Below are positions 50,831-59,929 of a stretch of DNA of 64,000 bases, piece by piece. Position 1 is the first letter of the stretch. Each line of letters opens with the position of its first letter. The stretch comes from Bacteroidia bacterium (GTDB taxonomy: Bacteria > Bacteroidota > Bacteroidia > Flavobacteriales_D > Sanyastnellaceae), in assembly GCA_030427925.1 (NCBI GenBank), contig JAUICJ010000002.1, positions 1-64,000 on the forward strand. The letters are read 5' to 3'. A program made the position numbers and the translations under genes. The notes under the pieces are model-generated. The model did no database searches, was not told where the DNA came from, and was given only the letters and a program-made list of their open reading frames with translations.

Positions 50831-53287
50831 TCAGAAGTCCACGCGGTAGAAGAAAATCGGCAAGAAGCCCAACTGGTACTCTTCGCGGATGCTGCTTTCT
50901 GGGTCGCCCGATTCATCGGGAGCGTAAGTCAATTTCAGCACGTTTTCTCGGCCCGTCAAGTTGACAAAGTCGATGCCCAGTTGGTGGGTGCTTTCGGGAC
51001 GATTCCAGGTCAGGTTGGTCTTCAGGTCCACGCGGAAATAAGGCGCAAATTGTTGCTCGTTGAACCCTTCGTCCAGATAGATGAGCTCCCGCTGGGCGTT
51101 GCTCGCGGCCAAATCCGGGGTTCCATACCGCCGACCGCCCGCCCGGGTCACCTTCAACCCGGTTACCAAGCTCCAAGCCGGGCTGAAACGCCAATCTTTG
51201 CTGGCCAAGGCGTTCCACGCATAGCCCCCATTGAAATCGGTGTTGCGCTCGATCCCATCGCTGCCCACGAATTTCGAATCGAACAGCGACCCCGTCAGCA
51301 ACACGAACCAATTGTCCCGGAACGCCCGCGAAACGGTCAGCTCAACCCCCTGGTTGCGGGCGGTGCCGTCATTGGTCAAGCTGTCCGGAAACAACCGACT
51401 GAAGCCTGCGCCTGAATTGATGAGCGAGAAGGCGCTGGCCTCCCGTTCCACCGGAATGTTCCAAAGTTGTTGCCGGTAAACTTCCGCCTTCATGGACCAA
51501 ACAGCTCCCAACGGTCGCGCCCACCCCACCACCGCGTGACCGCTGCGGGTCATGCCCATGCCGGTATTGGGCACATTCAGCGTGCCGTCAGGCAGCGTGC
51601 CATTGGATGCCGCATACAGATAAGTCGACTGCACTTGCGAATGGATCCCCAACCCCGCTGTGAACCGGTTCGCTCCCCGCTGAAGTTGCGCGCCCAATCG
51701 CGGTTCGAACCAGGAAAAGTCGCCGGAAAGCGATTGGTACTGAGCATGCCAACCGGCGGTTAACGTCCAAGACGGATTCGGTCGGAACTTCCACTGGAAG
51801 AAAGGTTGGAGGAGAACGGACGTTTGGCGCGCATCCCACCGCCGCTCCCACCCCTGCAACGCGTCCAAGCTGTCCACTTCGATGCGAATGCTGTCCTCGA
51901 ACACCCCCACGCGGTAGTCCACGTTCACCCCATACCGCCACGTCGTCCGCGCATCGCGCTTGGTGGTGGCGTGCAGCGCAGCACTCAGGCGGTTGTTGTG
52001 AAAGTGGTAGCGCATGTAATCCACCACGCTGTCCAGCCGGTACGTGCTGTCGGGCACCAGCAATTCGCGGTAGACCAAATTGTGCTCGCTGTCCTGCCGA
52101 TCCCGGCTCGCCGCCAACGTCGCCTTCACGTACGTGCGCTCATTCAGCGGCCGGGTGTAGGTCGCGCCCACGATGCCCGTCCCCGAACCGAACAACTGGT
52201 CCCGGTCGTTGTCGCCATAAATGTTCCGCTCCGGTCGCTCCTGCTCGCTGATCATGATGTCGACTTGGCTGACCCCGGCAATGCCCCAAAACGCCAACGC
52301 CCCCCCTTTGCGCTGTGGAAAAAACAACCGAAACGTGCCGTCTTGGTAATAAGGCACAGCACTCGTGCCGATGTCAATGCCCAACTTCGAGAAAATCACC
52401 GCGCTGCTGTAGCGGTAATTGATCAAGAACGTCGAGCGCTTCTCCCGGTTGATGGGCCCTTCAAGCATGGCTTCCGCACCGAGAAAGCCAAATTGCGCAC
52501 TGCGCACCCAGCGGTCCGCACTCCCATTGCGCATCCGCAAATCGAACACCGCCGCCGTGGAATTCCCGAACTCCGCAGGAAAAGCCGCCGTATAAAAATC
52601 GCTGTTCGCCAGCACCTTGTTGTTCAGGATGGCCACCGGACCTCCACCCGTACCGGGGATGCTGAAGTGATTCGGGTTGGGCAAATCCACCCCCTCCACG
52701 CGCCACAACACCCCGCTCGGGCTGTTGCCGCGCACCACAATGTCGTTGCGGCTGTCGTCCGCTCCCTGCACCCCCGCAAAGTTGCTCGCCATGCGCGCGG
52801 GGTCTCCCCTCGATCCCGCATACCGGTCCGTTTCTTCAACAGTGAACGCCCGCGCACTCACCGTCGCCATTTCGTTCATCAGCCCATCCCCTTCATCCGT
52901 CGCACGCACTTCAGCAGCTTCCAATGCCACAAGCGACTCCTGCAACGGCACTTCCAAGAAAACGGGCCGACCGCTCGATACTTCCACGGCATCTTGGACA
53001 AAGGTTTCGTACCCGATGAATCCGATGCGCAAGCTCCACCGCCCCACCGACACGGATTCGAACGCGAACTGACCGGCGGCATCGGTTGACGTGAATTGCG
53101 AGGCAGCCCCGGCAGAAAACAACTCCACGGTCGCTCCAGGCAACGGGAACCGCGCATCCACATCCACCACGCGCCCGCTCACCGAAGAAACTTGGGCCAG
53201 CGACCACGGCATCAACGCAATGAAAAAGACCGCGGTCGTCAAGCCCCGCAACGCACCGGTTCGTAACTTCATCTTCATGAATTCCAT
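50831..53287 (-). CDS. TonB-dependent outer-membrane receptor with carboxypeptidase-like N-terminal domain
   Basis: An 818-residue receptor. Signal peptide (~1-31, SLAQ), CarboxypepD_reg-like domain (~34-115, VSGRVVDVDARFPLPGATVEL), plug (~120-235, with DIVVRGNSPSGVLWRVEGV and PNPNHFSIPGTGGGP), then a long beta-barrel ending in an aromatic residue (IFFYRVDF). Substrate unknown; no SusD partner is adjacent. ATG 53287 is favoured because TACCTTGG lies 4 nt upstream on the same strand; a second ATG at 53278 is the alternative. The 5' end overlaps the divergent esterase start by 11 bp. Confidence 0.93.
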   Translation of the reverse strand: MEFMKMKLRTGALRGLTTAVFFIALMPWSLAQVSSVSGRVVDVDARFPLPGATVELFSAGAASQFTSTDAAGQFAFESVSVGRWSLRIGFIGYETFVQDAVEVSSGRPVFLEVPLQESLVALEAAEVRATDEGDGLMNEMATVSARAFTVEETDRYAGSRGDPARMASNFAGVQGADDSRNDIVVRGNSPSGVLWRVEGVDLPNPNHFSIPGTGGGPVAILNNKVLANSDFYTAAFPAEFGNSTAAVFDLRMRNGSADRWVRSAQFGFLGAEAMLEGPINREKRSTFLINYRYSSAVIFSKLGIDIGTSAVPYYQDGTFRLFFPQRKGGALAFWGIAGVSQVDIMISEQERPERNIYGDNDRDQLFGSGTGIVGATYTRPLNERTYVKATLAASRDRQDSEHNLVYRELLVPDSTYRLDSVVDYMRYHFHNNRLSAALHATTKRDARTTWRYGVNVDYRVGVFEDSIRIEVDSLDALQGWERRWDARQTSVLLQPFFQWKFRPNPSWTLTAGWHAQYQSLSGDFSWFEPRLGAQLQRGANRFTAGLGIHSQVQSTYLYAASNGTLPDGTLNVPNTGMGMTRSGHAVVGWARPLGAVWSMKAEVYRQQLWNIPVEREASAFSLINSGAGFSRLFPDSLTNDGTARNQGVELTVSRAFRDNWFVLLTGSLFDSKFVGSDGIERNTDFNGGYAWNALASKDWRFSPAWSLVTGLKVTRAGGRRYGTPDLAASNAQRELIYLDEGFNEQQFAPYFRVDLKTNLTWNRPESTHQLGIDFVNLTGRENVLKLTYAPDESGDPESSIREEYQLGFLPIFFYRVDF
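53264..53271 (+). promoter_or_regulatory. -7-like box of the esterase, inside the TonB receptor gene
   Basis: TAACTTCA, 5 nt before ATG 53277. It resembles TAnnTTTG with two mismatches, so support is moderate. Confidence 0.45.
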
Positions 53288-54155
53288 CGCGCCAAGGTAC
53301 ACGATTCTCGCAACGTGGTTGGGGCTGCTTTTTCCGCTCGTTGCTTGGACACAGCGGGATGTGCCCTTTGCTGAGCGGGAGAAAACCGTGCTGGGGATGG
53401 ACCTCTACCCCGCTGATTCGCCGGACGGACCGTGGCTCGTTTTCGCGCATGGCGGCGGATTCAGCGGGGGAGCGCGCGACGCGGAGCCGGTGGTGGATTT
53501 GGCGCGCGGATTGGCGGAGCGCGGCGTGAATGTGGCGTCCATTTCGTACCGGCTGCGGCAAGTGGGCGTCGGATTTGGTTGCAACGTGCCGGTGGAGGAC
53601 AAACGCGAGGCGATGCGCTGGGCCGCCGAAGACCTGGGTGCTGCCGTGGAAGCCATTCGGGCGCGCGGCGCGACCTTCATCGCGGTGGGCGGGTCGTCTG
53701 CCGGAGCGGAGGCCGCGCTGCTGTATGGATTGGTGCTCGCCGAAGAGCCGGTGGATGCCATCGTGAGTTTTTCAGGGGCGCTGGAGGCGGAAGGCCTGGT
53801 ATTCGACGACGCCCCACCGCTCTTTGCTTTTCATGGGACGTGCGACGGCGTGGTTCCTTTTGGGCGTGCTGTGCATCGCGGGTGCGCGGTCGATTCGCCC
53901 GGAGCGTTTGTGCTCGATGGTGGGGGTGCATTGGTCGGGTGTTACCGCGCAGCGATGCGGCCGGCGGTGCTTTGGGCATTCGATGGCGCTGGGCATGAAG
54001 TGTGCAACGACGCCATGACGAATCCCGCGCTGCTCGACGAGTTGGCCGAGCGGCTGAACGGCCTCCACCGGGTGGGCGCTGTTTTGCCCGATGAATCCTG
54101 GATCAACCTTTCTCACTTGCCATGCGCTTCTTCCTACTCTTTGCCCTGTCCCTGA
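53277..54155 (+). CDS. Secreted carboxylesterase / alpha-beta hydrolase
   Basis: A 292-residue exported hydrolase with signal peptide (~1-26, AWTQ). Oxyanion motif HGGGF (58-62), nucleophile elbow GSSAG with Ser141, acid in GTCDGVVPF and His in GAGHEV make a complete triad of the hormone-sensitive-lipase/BD-FAE-like type. Probable substrate: short acyl esters or a polymer-linked ester; unresolved. ATG 53277 starts the signal peptide; the longer frame is antisense to the receptor. The 3' end overlaps the TlpA gene by 34 bp, so a second protein starts before this one ends. Confidence 0.88.
   Translation: MNSIAPRYTILATWLGLLFPLVAWTQRDVPFAEREKTVLGMDLYPADSPDGPWLVFAHGGGFSGGARDAEPVVDLARGLAERGVNVASISYRLRQVGVGFGCNVPVEDKREAMRWAAEDLGAAVEAIRARGATFIAVGGSSAGAEAALLYGLVLAEEPVDAIVSFSGALEAEGLVFDDAPPLFAFHGTCDGVVPFGRAVHRGCAVDSPGAFVLDGGGALVGCYRAAMRPAVLWAFDGAGHEVCNDAMTNPALLDELAERLNGLHRVGAVLPDESWINLSHLPCASSYSLPCP
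53292..53299 (-). promoter_or_regulatory. -7-like box of the TonB receptor, inside the esterase gene
   Basis: On the minus strand TACCTTGG ends 4 nt before ATG 53287. One mismatch to the consensus. Confidence 0.5.
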
Positions 54156-54634
54156 CGCTCAACGCTGCTGCACAAGTCGACTCACGCGGCTACATCGTTT
54201 CCGTGGGCGACCCCATGCCCGCGTTCGACTTGACGGACTTGAGCGGCCAACGGTACACCAACGCGTCGCTCGCCGGCAAAACGGTCGTGTTGCAATTCAC
54301 GGCGTCGTGGTGCAGCGTGTGCCGAAAGGAGATGCCGGAGTTGGAAGCCCGCGTGCACCAAGCATTCAAGGACCGGGAGTTCGTGCTCATCGGCGTGGAT
54401 TACGACGAGCCCGCTGAAACCGTTGCACGGTTCGCAGAACAGACCGGCGTCACGTACCCCCTGGCGCCCGATCCCGCCGGCCAAACCTTCCAAGCCATCG
54501 CCGCCCCCAAGGCAGGGGTCACGCGAAACGTGGTCATCGATCCCGAGGGCACCATCCGGTTCTTGACGCGGCTTTACGATCCGGAAGAATTTGCGGCCAT
54601 GGTGGACCTCATCGACGAACTGACCACCCCCTGA
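54122..54634 (+). CDS. TlpA-like exported thioredoxin
   Basis: A 170-residue envelope protein; signal peptide 1-18 (AAAQ). Redoxin fold with WCSVC (63-67), an active disulfide site of the C-x-x-C class, and PAFDLTDLSG before it. cis-Pro region GVTRNVVIDPEG follows near 137. Functions as thiol-disulfide reductase or peroxidase-like protein in the periplasm. It starts 34 bp inside the esterase gene, in another frame. Confidence 0.92.
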   Translation: MRFFLLFALSLTLNAAAQVDSRGYIVSVGDPMPAFDLTDLSGQRYTNASLAGKTVVLQFTASWCSVCRKEMPELEARVHQAFKDREFVLIGVDYDEPAETVARFAEQTGVTYPLAPDPAGQTFQAIAAPKAGVTRNVVIDPEGTIRFLTRLYDPEEFAAMVDLIDELTTP

Positions 54635-55342
54635 TCAGGGCGCGTTGCGCAAGCACCGGATGGAACAACCTTCCGCGAGATCCATCTCCGAACTGTAGAC
54701 GTCGGTGCGGTGCCCCGTCAATCCACGGATGTAGAGCGAACGCTCGCTGCGCCGGGTTGACGACCAGAAATAGGCGCTGTCTCCGAAATTGGAATCCTGC
54801 CCACCCGAAGTGCGGAATCCTGAGGGCAACGCGTTCCAGCCGAAGGCGTTGCTGCCCGTCCAGTTCTCGAATTCCGGCAAATGCGCTCGGAGTTGCGCGC
54901 CCTGGGTTCCTCCGCGGAAACCGAATTTGGCCGCCTCCGCCTCCCCGCATCCGAGGGCGATTTCGAGGGTCATCCAATCTTCGTGCGTGGGCACGTGCCA
55001 TCCCGCAGGACAAATCCCGCGCTCATCCACCACCACGTGCCCGTTGTAGTACCAACCGTGGTCGGTGCTGCCCTCCGGCGCTCGGCGCGGCCTCCCCGCC
55101 CGCACCACAGCCGGCGAATTCGCAGGCCACCCCGCGTTCCACAAGTCCGCATCGTCCACGACGGGAAGGGCGTCCCCGTTGGAAAACGCCGACGCCGACA
55201 AATTCTCGGCGAACCAGCACTGTCCCCCGATGGCCACCACCGGATACGTGCGTTGTTGATACCGCACCGCGCCCTCAGCGGGGCACTGGGCACTGACTGC
55301 GGTTGAGAGGACCGCGAACAGGAAGGACGGGAGCGGTTTCAT
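54635..55342 (-). CDS. Secreted FISUMP-domain protein
   Basis: A 235-residue exported protein; signal peptide 1-18 (VSAQ). Matches the Fibrobacter succinogenes major paralogous domain: GGQCWFAENLSASAFSNGD (~38-56), GWYYNGHVV, GICPAGWHVPTHEDWMTLE (~107-125), FRTSGGQ, FWSST and the end GCSIRCLRN. The family is widespread in secreted or surface proteins; function unknown. ATG 55342 overlaps the gluQRS stop (ATGA), an odd pairing of a surface protein and a tRNA-modifying enzyme. Confidence 0.88.
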   Translation of the reverse strand: MKPLPSFLFAVLSTAVSAQCPAEGAVRYQQRTYPVVAIGGQCWFAENLSASAFSNGDALPVVDDADLWNAGWPANSPAVVRAGRPRRAPEGSTDHGWYYNGHVVVDERGICPAGWHVPTHEDWMTLEIALGCGEAEAAKFGFRGGTQGAQLRAHLPEFENWTGSNAFGWNALPSGFRTSGGQDSNFGDSAYFWSSTRRSERSLYIRGLTGHRTDVYSSEMDLAEGCSIRCLRNAP

Positions 55343-56175
55343 GCGGGGAGCTTCCAATGCGTTGTGGCTGTTGCGAGCATGGTTTCGGGGCGATCTGGGT
55401 CCACCGGCGGCAGGCCAAGGTGAGCGAAGACCCGAGCGAGGACGGTGGCGATGGGTTGGTCGTCCACGGGGGGCGCGTGGGTTTGCTTGGACAGTTTTTG
55501 GCCTTCCGCATTCGTCACCACGGGAAGGTGCGCATACCGCGGCGTGGGCAGGCCCAAACGCTGCTGCAACGCAATGTGCCGGGCCGTCGAATCCAACAAA
55601 TCCGCCCCGCGCACCACGTCAGTGATGCCCGCAGCCGCATCGTCCACCACGGCCGCCAAATGGTACGCCCAATGCCCATCCGCACGCTTCAACACGAAAT
55701 CCCCCACGTCCTCTGCGAGGTCAAATGCACAGGGTCCCGCCCACCGGTCTTCCCATTCCACGCGCCCCGCACCCACGCGGAACCGCACCGAACGCGGCGC
55801 TCGGACCGGCGGCTCGTCGCGGCACGTGCCCGGATAGACCGCGTGTCCCGCCAATTGCGCGCGGGTGCAAACGCAACCGAATGCGTCCCCGCTCGCCAAC
55901 AACGCATTCAATGTTGCCCTGTAGGCGTCGCCGCGCTGGCTTTGGTACACAACCGGCTCGTCCGGAATCAAGCCAAACCGCTCCAGCGTTCGCAAGATGC
56001 CGTCCGCCGCTCCCGGGACTTCCCGCGGAGGGTCGAGGTCGTCCATCCGCACGAGCCAGGTTCCACCGCGTGCCCGCACATCCAACCACGACGCCACAGC
56101 AGCCACCATGGACCCCTCGTGCAAGGGACCTGTTGGCGACGGCGCAAAGCGACCGATGACCTTATCCGCGGACAA
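55339..56175 (-). CDS. gluQ: Glutamyl-Q tRNA(Asp) synthetase
   Basis: Attaches glutamate to queuosine in tRNA-Asp. The 278-residue protein is a truncated GluRS-like enzyme without an anticodon domain: RFAPSPTGPLHEGS (~9-22), the zinc site CVCTRAQLAGHAVYPGTC (~100-117; C-x-C and Y-x2-C), and QKLSKQ (~235) in place of KMSKS. The start is a TTG at 56175 inside the 3' end of ettA; no ATG or GTG is available before the conserved block, so this is unusual but sound. Confidence 0.93.
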   Translation of the reverse strand: MSADKVIGRFAPSPTGPLHEGSMVAAVASWLDVRARGGTWLVRMDDLDPPREVPGAADGILRTLERFGLIPDEPVVYQSQRGDAYRATLNALLASGDAFGCVCTRAQLAGHAVYPGTCRDEPPVRAPRSVRFRVGAGRVEWEDRWAGPCAFDLAEDVGDFVLKRADGHWAYHLAAVVDDAAAGITDVVRGADLLDSTARHIALQQRLGLPTPRYAHLPVVTNAEGQKLSKQTHAPPVDDQPIATVLARVFAHLGLPPVDPDRPETMLATATTHWKLPA

Positions 56176-57850
56176 GTTTGCGATATTTCACGCGCTTCGG
56201 TCCCACATCCCCCAAACGCTTCTTCTTGTTCTCCTCATACTCGCTGTAGGTCCCTTCGAACCAAACCACTTGCGAATCGCCCTCGAAGGCGAGGATGTGC
56301 GTGCAAATCCGGTCGAGGAAGTACCGGTCGTGCGAAATCACAACGGCACAGCCGGCAAAGGACTGGATGCCCTCTTCGAGCGCGCGGAGCGTATCGACGT
56401 CGATGTCGTTCGTCGGCTCGTCAAGCAGCAGGACGTTCGCCTCGGTCTTCAGCGTCATGGCGAGGTGAAGGCGGTTCCGCTCTCCGCCGGACAACACGCC
56501 GCACTTCTTTTGTTGATCGGAGCCGCCGAAGTTGAACTTGGAAACGTAGGCCCGGCTGTTGAACAACTTGCCTCCGATTTCGAGCTGTTCGTGGCCGCCG
56601 CTGACCACTTCCCAAACCGACTTCTCCGGATCGATGTCCGCGTGGCGCTGGTCGACGTAACCGACCACGGCCGTTTCGCCCACCCGGAAGGAGCCGCCAT
56701 CGGGCGTTTCCTCGTTCATGATCATGCGGAACAGCGTGGTCTTTCCCGCGCCGTTGGGTCCGATGACGCCGACGATGCCAGCGGGTGGGAGCGAAAAGCT
56801 GAGGTCCTCGATGAGCAGGCGGTCGTCGAAGCCCTTCGTGATGTGCTCGGCCTCGATGACGACGTTGCCCAAACGCGGTCCGTTGGGAATCGGAATGCTC
56901 AAGCGGGCGTCCTTCTCCTCCGTGCCTTCTGCGAGCATCGCTTCGTAGTTGTTCACACGGGCCTTGTTCTTCGCGCGGCGGCCCTTTGGGCTTTGGCGCA
57001 CCCATTCCAGTTCCCGCTCGAGTTCGCGGCGGCGCTTGGATTCGTGTTTCTCTTCTTGGGCCAGGCGCTTCGATTTTTGTTCCAACCACGAAGCGTAATT
57101 GCCTTCATACGGAATGCCATGACCGCGATCGAGCTCCAGGATCCACCCCGCCACGTTGTCGAGGAAGTAGCGATCGTGCGTTACGCACAACACCGTGCCC
57201 GGGTACTGCTCCAAATGTTGCTCCAACCAGTCAATCGACTCCGCGTCCAAGTGGTTCGTCGGCTCGTCCAGCAACAGCACATCCGGTTGTTGCAACAGCA
57301 AGCGGCACAGCGCCACCCGGCGCCGTTCCCCGCCCGAAAGCACTCCGATTTTCGCGTCGTCGGGTGGGCAGCGCAACGCGTCCATCGCGATGTTCAGCTT
57401 GGTGTCGAGTTCCCAGGCCCCCATCGCGTCGATCCGGTCCTGCACCTCGGCTTGGCGGTTCATCAGCGCGTCCATCTTATCGGGATCGTTGAGGATGTCT
57501 TCGTCCATGAATTTGGCGTTGATTTCCTCGTACTCCTTGAGCACGTCCACGATTTCCTGTGTGCCTTCTTCCACCACCTCCCGCACCGTCTTCGACTCAT
57601 CCAGCTGTGGTTCTTGGGACAAATACCCCACCTTCAAGCCCGGAGACCAGGTCACATCGCCGGTGTACGATTCGTCCAAACCCGCAATGATTTTCATCAC
57701 CGTCGACTTACCGGCACCGTTCGCACCGAGGATGCCGATTTTCGCCCCGTAATAGAATCCGAGCGTGATGTCTTTGAGGATGTGCTTGCCTGTGGGGGTC
57801 ACTTTATTGACCCGGTGCATGCTGAAAATGACCTTCTTATCGTCTGACAT
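56162..57850 (-). CDS. ettA: Energy-dependent translational throttle ABC-F protein EttA
   Basis: ABC-F ATPase that binds the ribosomal E site and gates elongation. The 562-residue protein has two ABC domains: P-loops GANGAGKST (~37-45) and GPNGAGKTT (~363-371), signatures LSGGERRRVAL and LSGGERNRLHLA, DEPTNHLDAESI and DEPTNDIDVDTL. The arm and the P-tRNA-interaction linker KGRRAKNKARVNNYEAM (~298-314) match EttA. The end KYRKLVRG overlaps the gluQRS start by 14 bp. ATG 57850 fits. Confidence 0.96.
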   Translation of the reverse strand: MSDDKKVIFSMHRVNKVTPTGKHILKDITLGFYYGAKIGILGANGAGKSTVMKIIAGLDESYTGDVTWSPGLKVGYLSQEPQLDESKTVREVVEEGTQEIVDVLKEYEEINAKFMDEDILNDPDKMDALMNRQAEVQDRIDAMGAWELDTKLNIAMDALRCPPDDAKIGVLSGGERRRVALCRLLLQQPDVLLLDEPTNHLDAESIDWLEQHLEQYPGTVLCVTHDRYFLDNVAGWILELDRGHGIPYEGNYASWLEQKSKRLAQEEKHESKRRRELERELEWVRQSPKGRRAKNKARVNNYEAMLAEGTEEKDARLSIPIPNGPRLGNVVIEAEHITKGFDDRLLIEDLSFSLPPAGIVGVIGPNGAGKTTLFRMIMNEETPDGGSFRVGETAVVGYVDQRHADIDPEKSVWEVVSGGHEQLEIGGKLFNSRAYVSKFNFGGSDQQKKCGVLSGGERNRLHLAMTLKTEANVLLLDEPTNDIDVDTLRALEEGIQSFAGCAVVISHDRYFLDRICTHILAFEGDSQVVWFEGTYSEYEENKKKRLGDVGPKRVKYRKLVRG

Positions 57851-57903
57851 GGTGGTTGTGTTAAGCGCTGTTGAGTCGGGCCAAAACCCCTCCTCCCGCA
57901 CCG

Positions 57904-57911
57904 CGAAGTTA
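57904..57911 (-). promoter_or_regulatory. -7 box of ettA formed by the preceding gene's stop codon
   Basis: On the minus strand TAACTTCG uses the TAA stop (57909-57911) of the metallophosphoesterase. It lies 53 nt before the ettA ATG. Confidence 0.5.
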
Positions 57912-59213
57912 CACCACCTCCGCTGGATTCCGATGACCGCCCAGCGGCTCCAATGCCGCGGTTCGGTCCGAAGGCTCCAATTCCAACAACGTGATTTCAG
58001 GTGGCATCCCAACGCGGCCATGGAAGCCCAGCACTCCAAATCCTCGGTTCACGTGCAGGATTTGGTCCCCTTCTTGGTAAACCCCTCCCCAACGGCGGTA
58101 GCGCAACTTACTCGGCGACAACTTGATGCCCAGCCAAGGCAACTCAATGCCCATCTGCATCCCGTGCGTGTGGCCACTCAATGTCAACTCAATCGGCGCC
58201 TTGCCGCCCATCACGTGCTTTTCCCAATGCGTGGGGTCGTGGCTCATCAAAATGGTCGGCCGGCTTTCGGCCCCAGAACCGTCCATCGTCTGCTTCAAAT
58301 CACCAGACTGCCGGAACCCCACCCCCCAATTCTCAACTCCCAGCAGCACCAGCTCATCGCTTCCTCGGCGCAGCACCTCGTGTTCGTTCAGCAACAGCCG
58401 GAAGCCCATCTCCGCGTGAATGGCGTGAAGCCGGTCGATGCTCGCGGCACGGTCGGCCTCCGTCATGTCACCGTAATCCGCGTAATCGTGGTTCCCCATG
58501 ATGCTGAATTTCCCCAGCGGAGCTTCAAGCGCTGCAAACGCCTCAATCCACGGTTCCGCTTCCTCCGCCAGCAGATTCACCAGGTCTCCCGTGAACAAAA
58601 TCAAGTCAGGCTTCAATTCCTGCACGCTGCGCAGCGCCTCCAACACCGGTTCGGGCGTTCCATGGAAAGAGCCGAGGTGAGCGTCAGAAAGCTGGACCAC
58701 CCGCAGGTTCCGAAATCCCTCTCCCAAGCCCCGAATGCCGAGGCGATGCCGTTCCACGCGGTAAGCGTACTTGCCCCAGGTCACCCCGTACAAAAAACTC
58801 CCGAAAGCCAGCGCCGCCGCCCCTTGGCCGATGTAGGACAAAAACGTCGCCCGCGGAATCGGCTGCACCCCATTGGTGACTTGCTGCACCCCACGACTCA
58901 AGCCCCAACGCACGTCCTCCAGCAGCTGAACAGCGGCCAAAATGACTTTCGGAATGATGGTGACGATGAACAGCGCCGCGAGGAACGTGAAGACTTGTGG
59001 GTAAGTCAATCGCCAGTACGGCCAGGTGAAGCTGTTGATGGCAAACAGGAGGTTGATCGCAATCATTTGGCCCAACCACACCTTCCGCCACAACGCCCAA
59101 TTCGCAGAATCCGACCACGTCCGTTCCAGCGAACGGTAAGCCATCCATTCCACCACCGAAATGACGGCCGCGAGGACCAAGAACATCACCAAAAGTCGCA
59201 TCATGGAAGGCAT
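57909..59213 (-). CDS. Membrane-anchored metallophosphoesterase
   Basis: A 434-residue protein: about four to five N-terminal membrane helices (~5-150), then a calcineurin-like phosphoesterase domain with DAHLGS (~177), GDLVNLL (~205), GNHDYADY (~238), and GHTHGMQ (~343), all metal ligands present. Related to YkuE/YaeI-type enzymes that may act on UDP-sugars or phospholipids; substrate unknown. ATG 59213 with a -7 box 4 nt upstream. Confidence 0.92.
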   Translation of the reverse strand: MPSMMRLLVMFLVLAAVISVVEWMAYRSLERTWSDSANWALWRKVWLGQMIAINLLFAINSFTWPYWRLTYPQVFTFLAALFIVTIIPKVILAAVQLLEDVRWGLSRGVQQVTNGVQPIPRATFLSYIGQGAAALAFGSFLYGVTWGKYAYRVERHRLGIRGLGEGFRNLRVVQLSDAHLGSFHGTPEPVLEALRSVQELKPDLILFTGDLVNLLAEEAEPWIEAFAALEAPLGKFSIMGNHDYADYGDMTEADRAASIDRLHAIHAEMGFRLLLNEHEVLRRGSDELVLLGVENWGVGFRQSGDLKQTMDGSGAESRPTILMSHDPTHWEKHVMGGKAPIELTLSGHTHGMQMGIELPWLGIKLSPSKLRYRRWGGVYQEGDQILHVNRGFGVLGFHGRVGMPPEITLLELEPSDRTAALEPLGGHRNPAEVV

Positions 59214-59217
59214 GGCG

Positions 59218-59225
59218 CGAAATTA
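59218..59225 (-). promoter_or_regulatory. -7 box of a leaderless metallophosphoesterase promoter
   Basis: On the minus strand TAATTTCG ends 4 nt before ATG 59213. One mismatch to TAnnTTTG. Confidence 0.55.
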
Positions 59226-59263
59226 CACCCCCTGCGCTGGCACGGCCCCAAAAAAATCAGAAA

Positions 59264-59929
59264 TTAAAGTGCCGATTCCCAGTCGGAAATCGAAGCTTCC
59301 GTGGGCAACTCGCGCCACGCTTTCCCGAGGACGTTCACCGTGCGAAGCGCAGGCTGTCCACGAAGCAAATGCAGGTCATGCGTGGTGATGACCACGCCCT
59401 TTCCACGAGCCGCCAATTCGTTGAGGTGACCGAAAAGCCGCGTTCGGGAGGCCGCGTCGAGGAAGGCCGTGGGTTCGTCGAGCAGGAGCCACGGCGTGTC
59501 CTGGAGAAAGGCACGGGCGAGCATGACCCGTTGGCGCTGGCCGTCCGACAGTTCGCTCAGGCGGACGTTCCACCAGCCGGCCTCCCCGAACCGCTCCAAG
59601 GCCCGATGCCGTTCAGCGTTCGAGGCGTCCATCAAGTGCAGCACTTCCCCGGCGGTCAGCCCGCTGGCGCTGGGCGGTGTGCTCGCAACGAACGACACGA
59701 ATTGGGCGCGTTCTGCAGGCCGCATGCGGTGCACGTCCTTGGCGCCGAGGTGCACGGTTCCCGCAAGGGGCGACTGCAAGCCGGCCAGCGTCCGGATCAA
59801 CGTGCTCTTTCCCGCGCCGTTCGCGCCGATGAGGGCATGCAGGCCGGAATCGGACCAAATCCGATCGCCAACAGGCCCCACCGGACGGCGGCCATACCCA
59901 CAGACGAGTCCGGAGAGCGCGAGCTTCAT
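59264..59929 (-). CDS. ABC transporter ATPase of the FecE/BtuD/HmuV type
   Basis: A 221-residue ATPase: P-loop GANGAGKST (~35-43), signature LSDGQRQRVMLARAF (~129-143), DEPTAFLD (~153-160) and switch His in THDLHLL (~185). Signature LSDGQ and the small size are typical of type III importer ATPases. ATG 59929 overlaps the permease stop (ATGA). The long upstream frame shown by reading on is the permease gene in another frame. Third gene of the importer operon. Confidence 0.92.
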   Translation of the reverse strand: MKLALSGLVCGYGRRPVGPVGDRIWSDSGLHALIGANGAGKSTLIRTLAGLQSPLAGTVHLGAKDVHRMRPAERAQFVSFVASTPPSASGLTAGEVLHLMDASNAERHRALERFGEAGWWNVRLSELSDGQRQRVMLARAFLQDTPWLLLDEPTAFLDAASRTRLFGHLNELAARGKGVVITTHDLHLLRGQPALRTVNVLGKAWRELPTEASISDWESAL

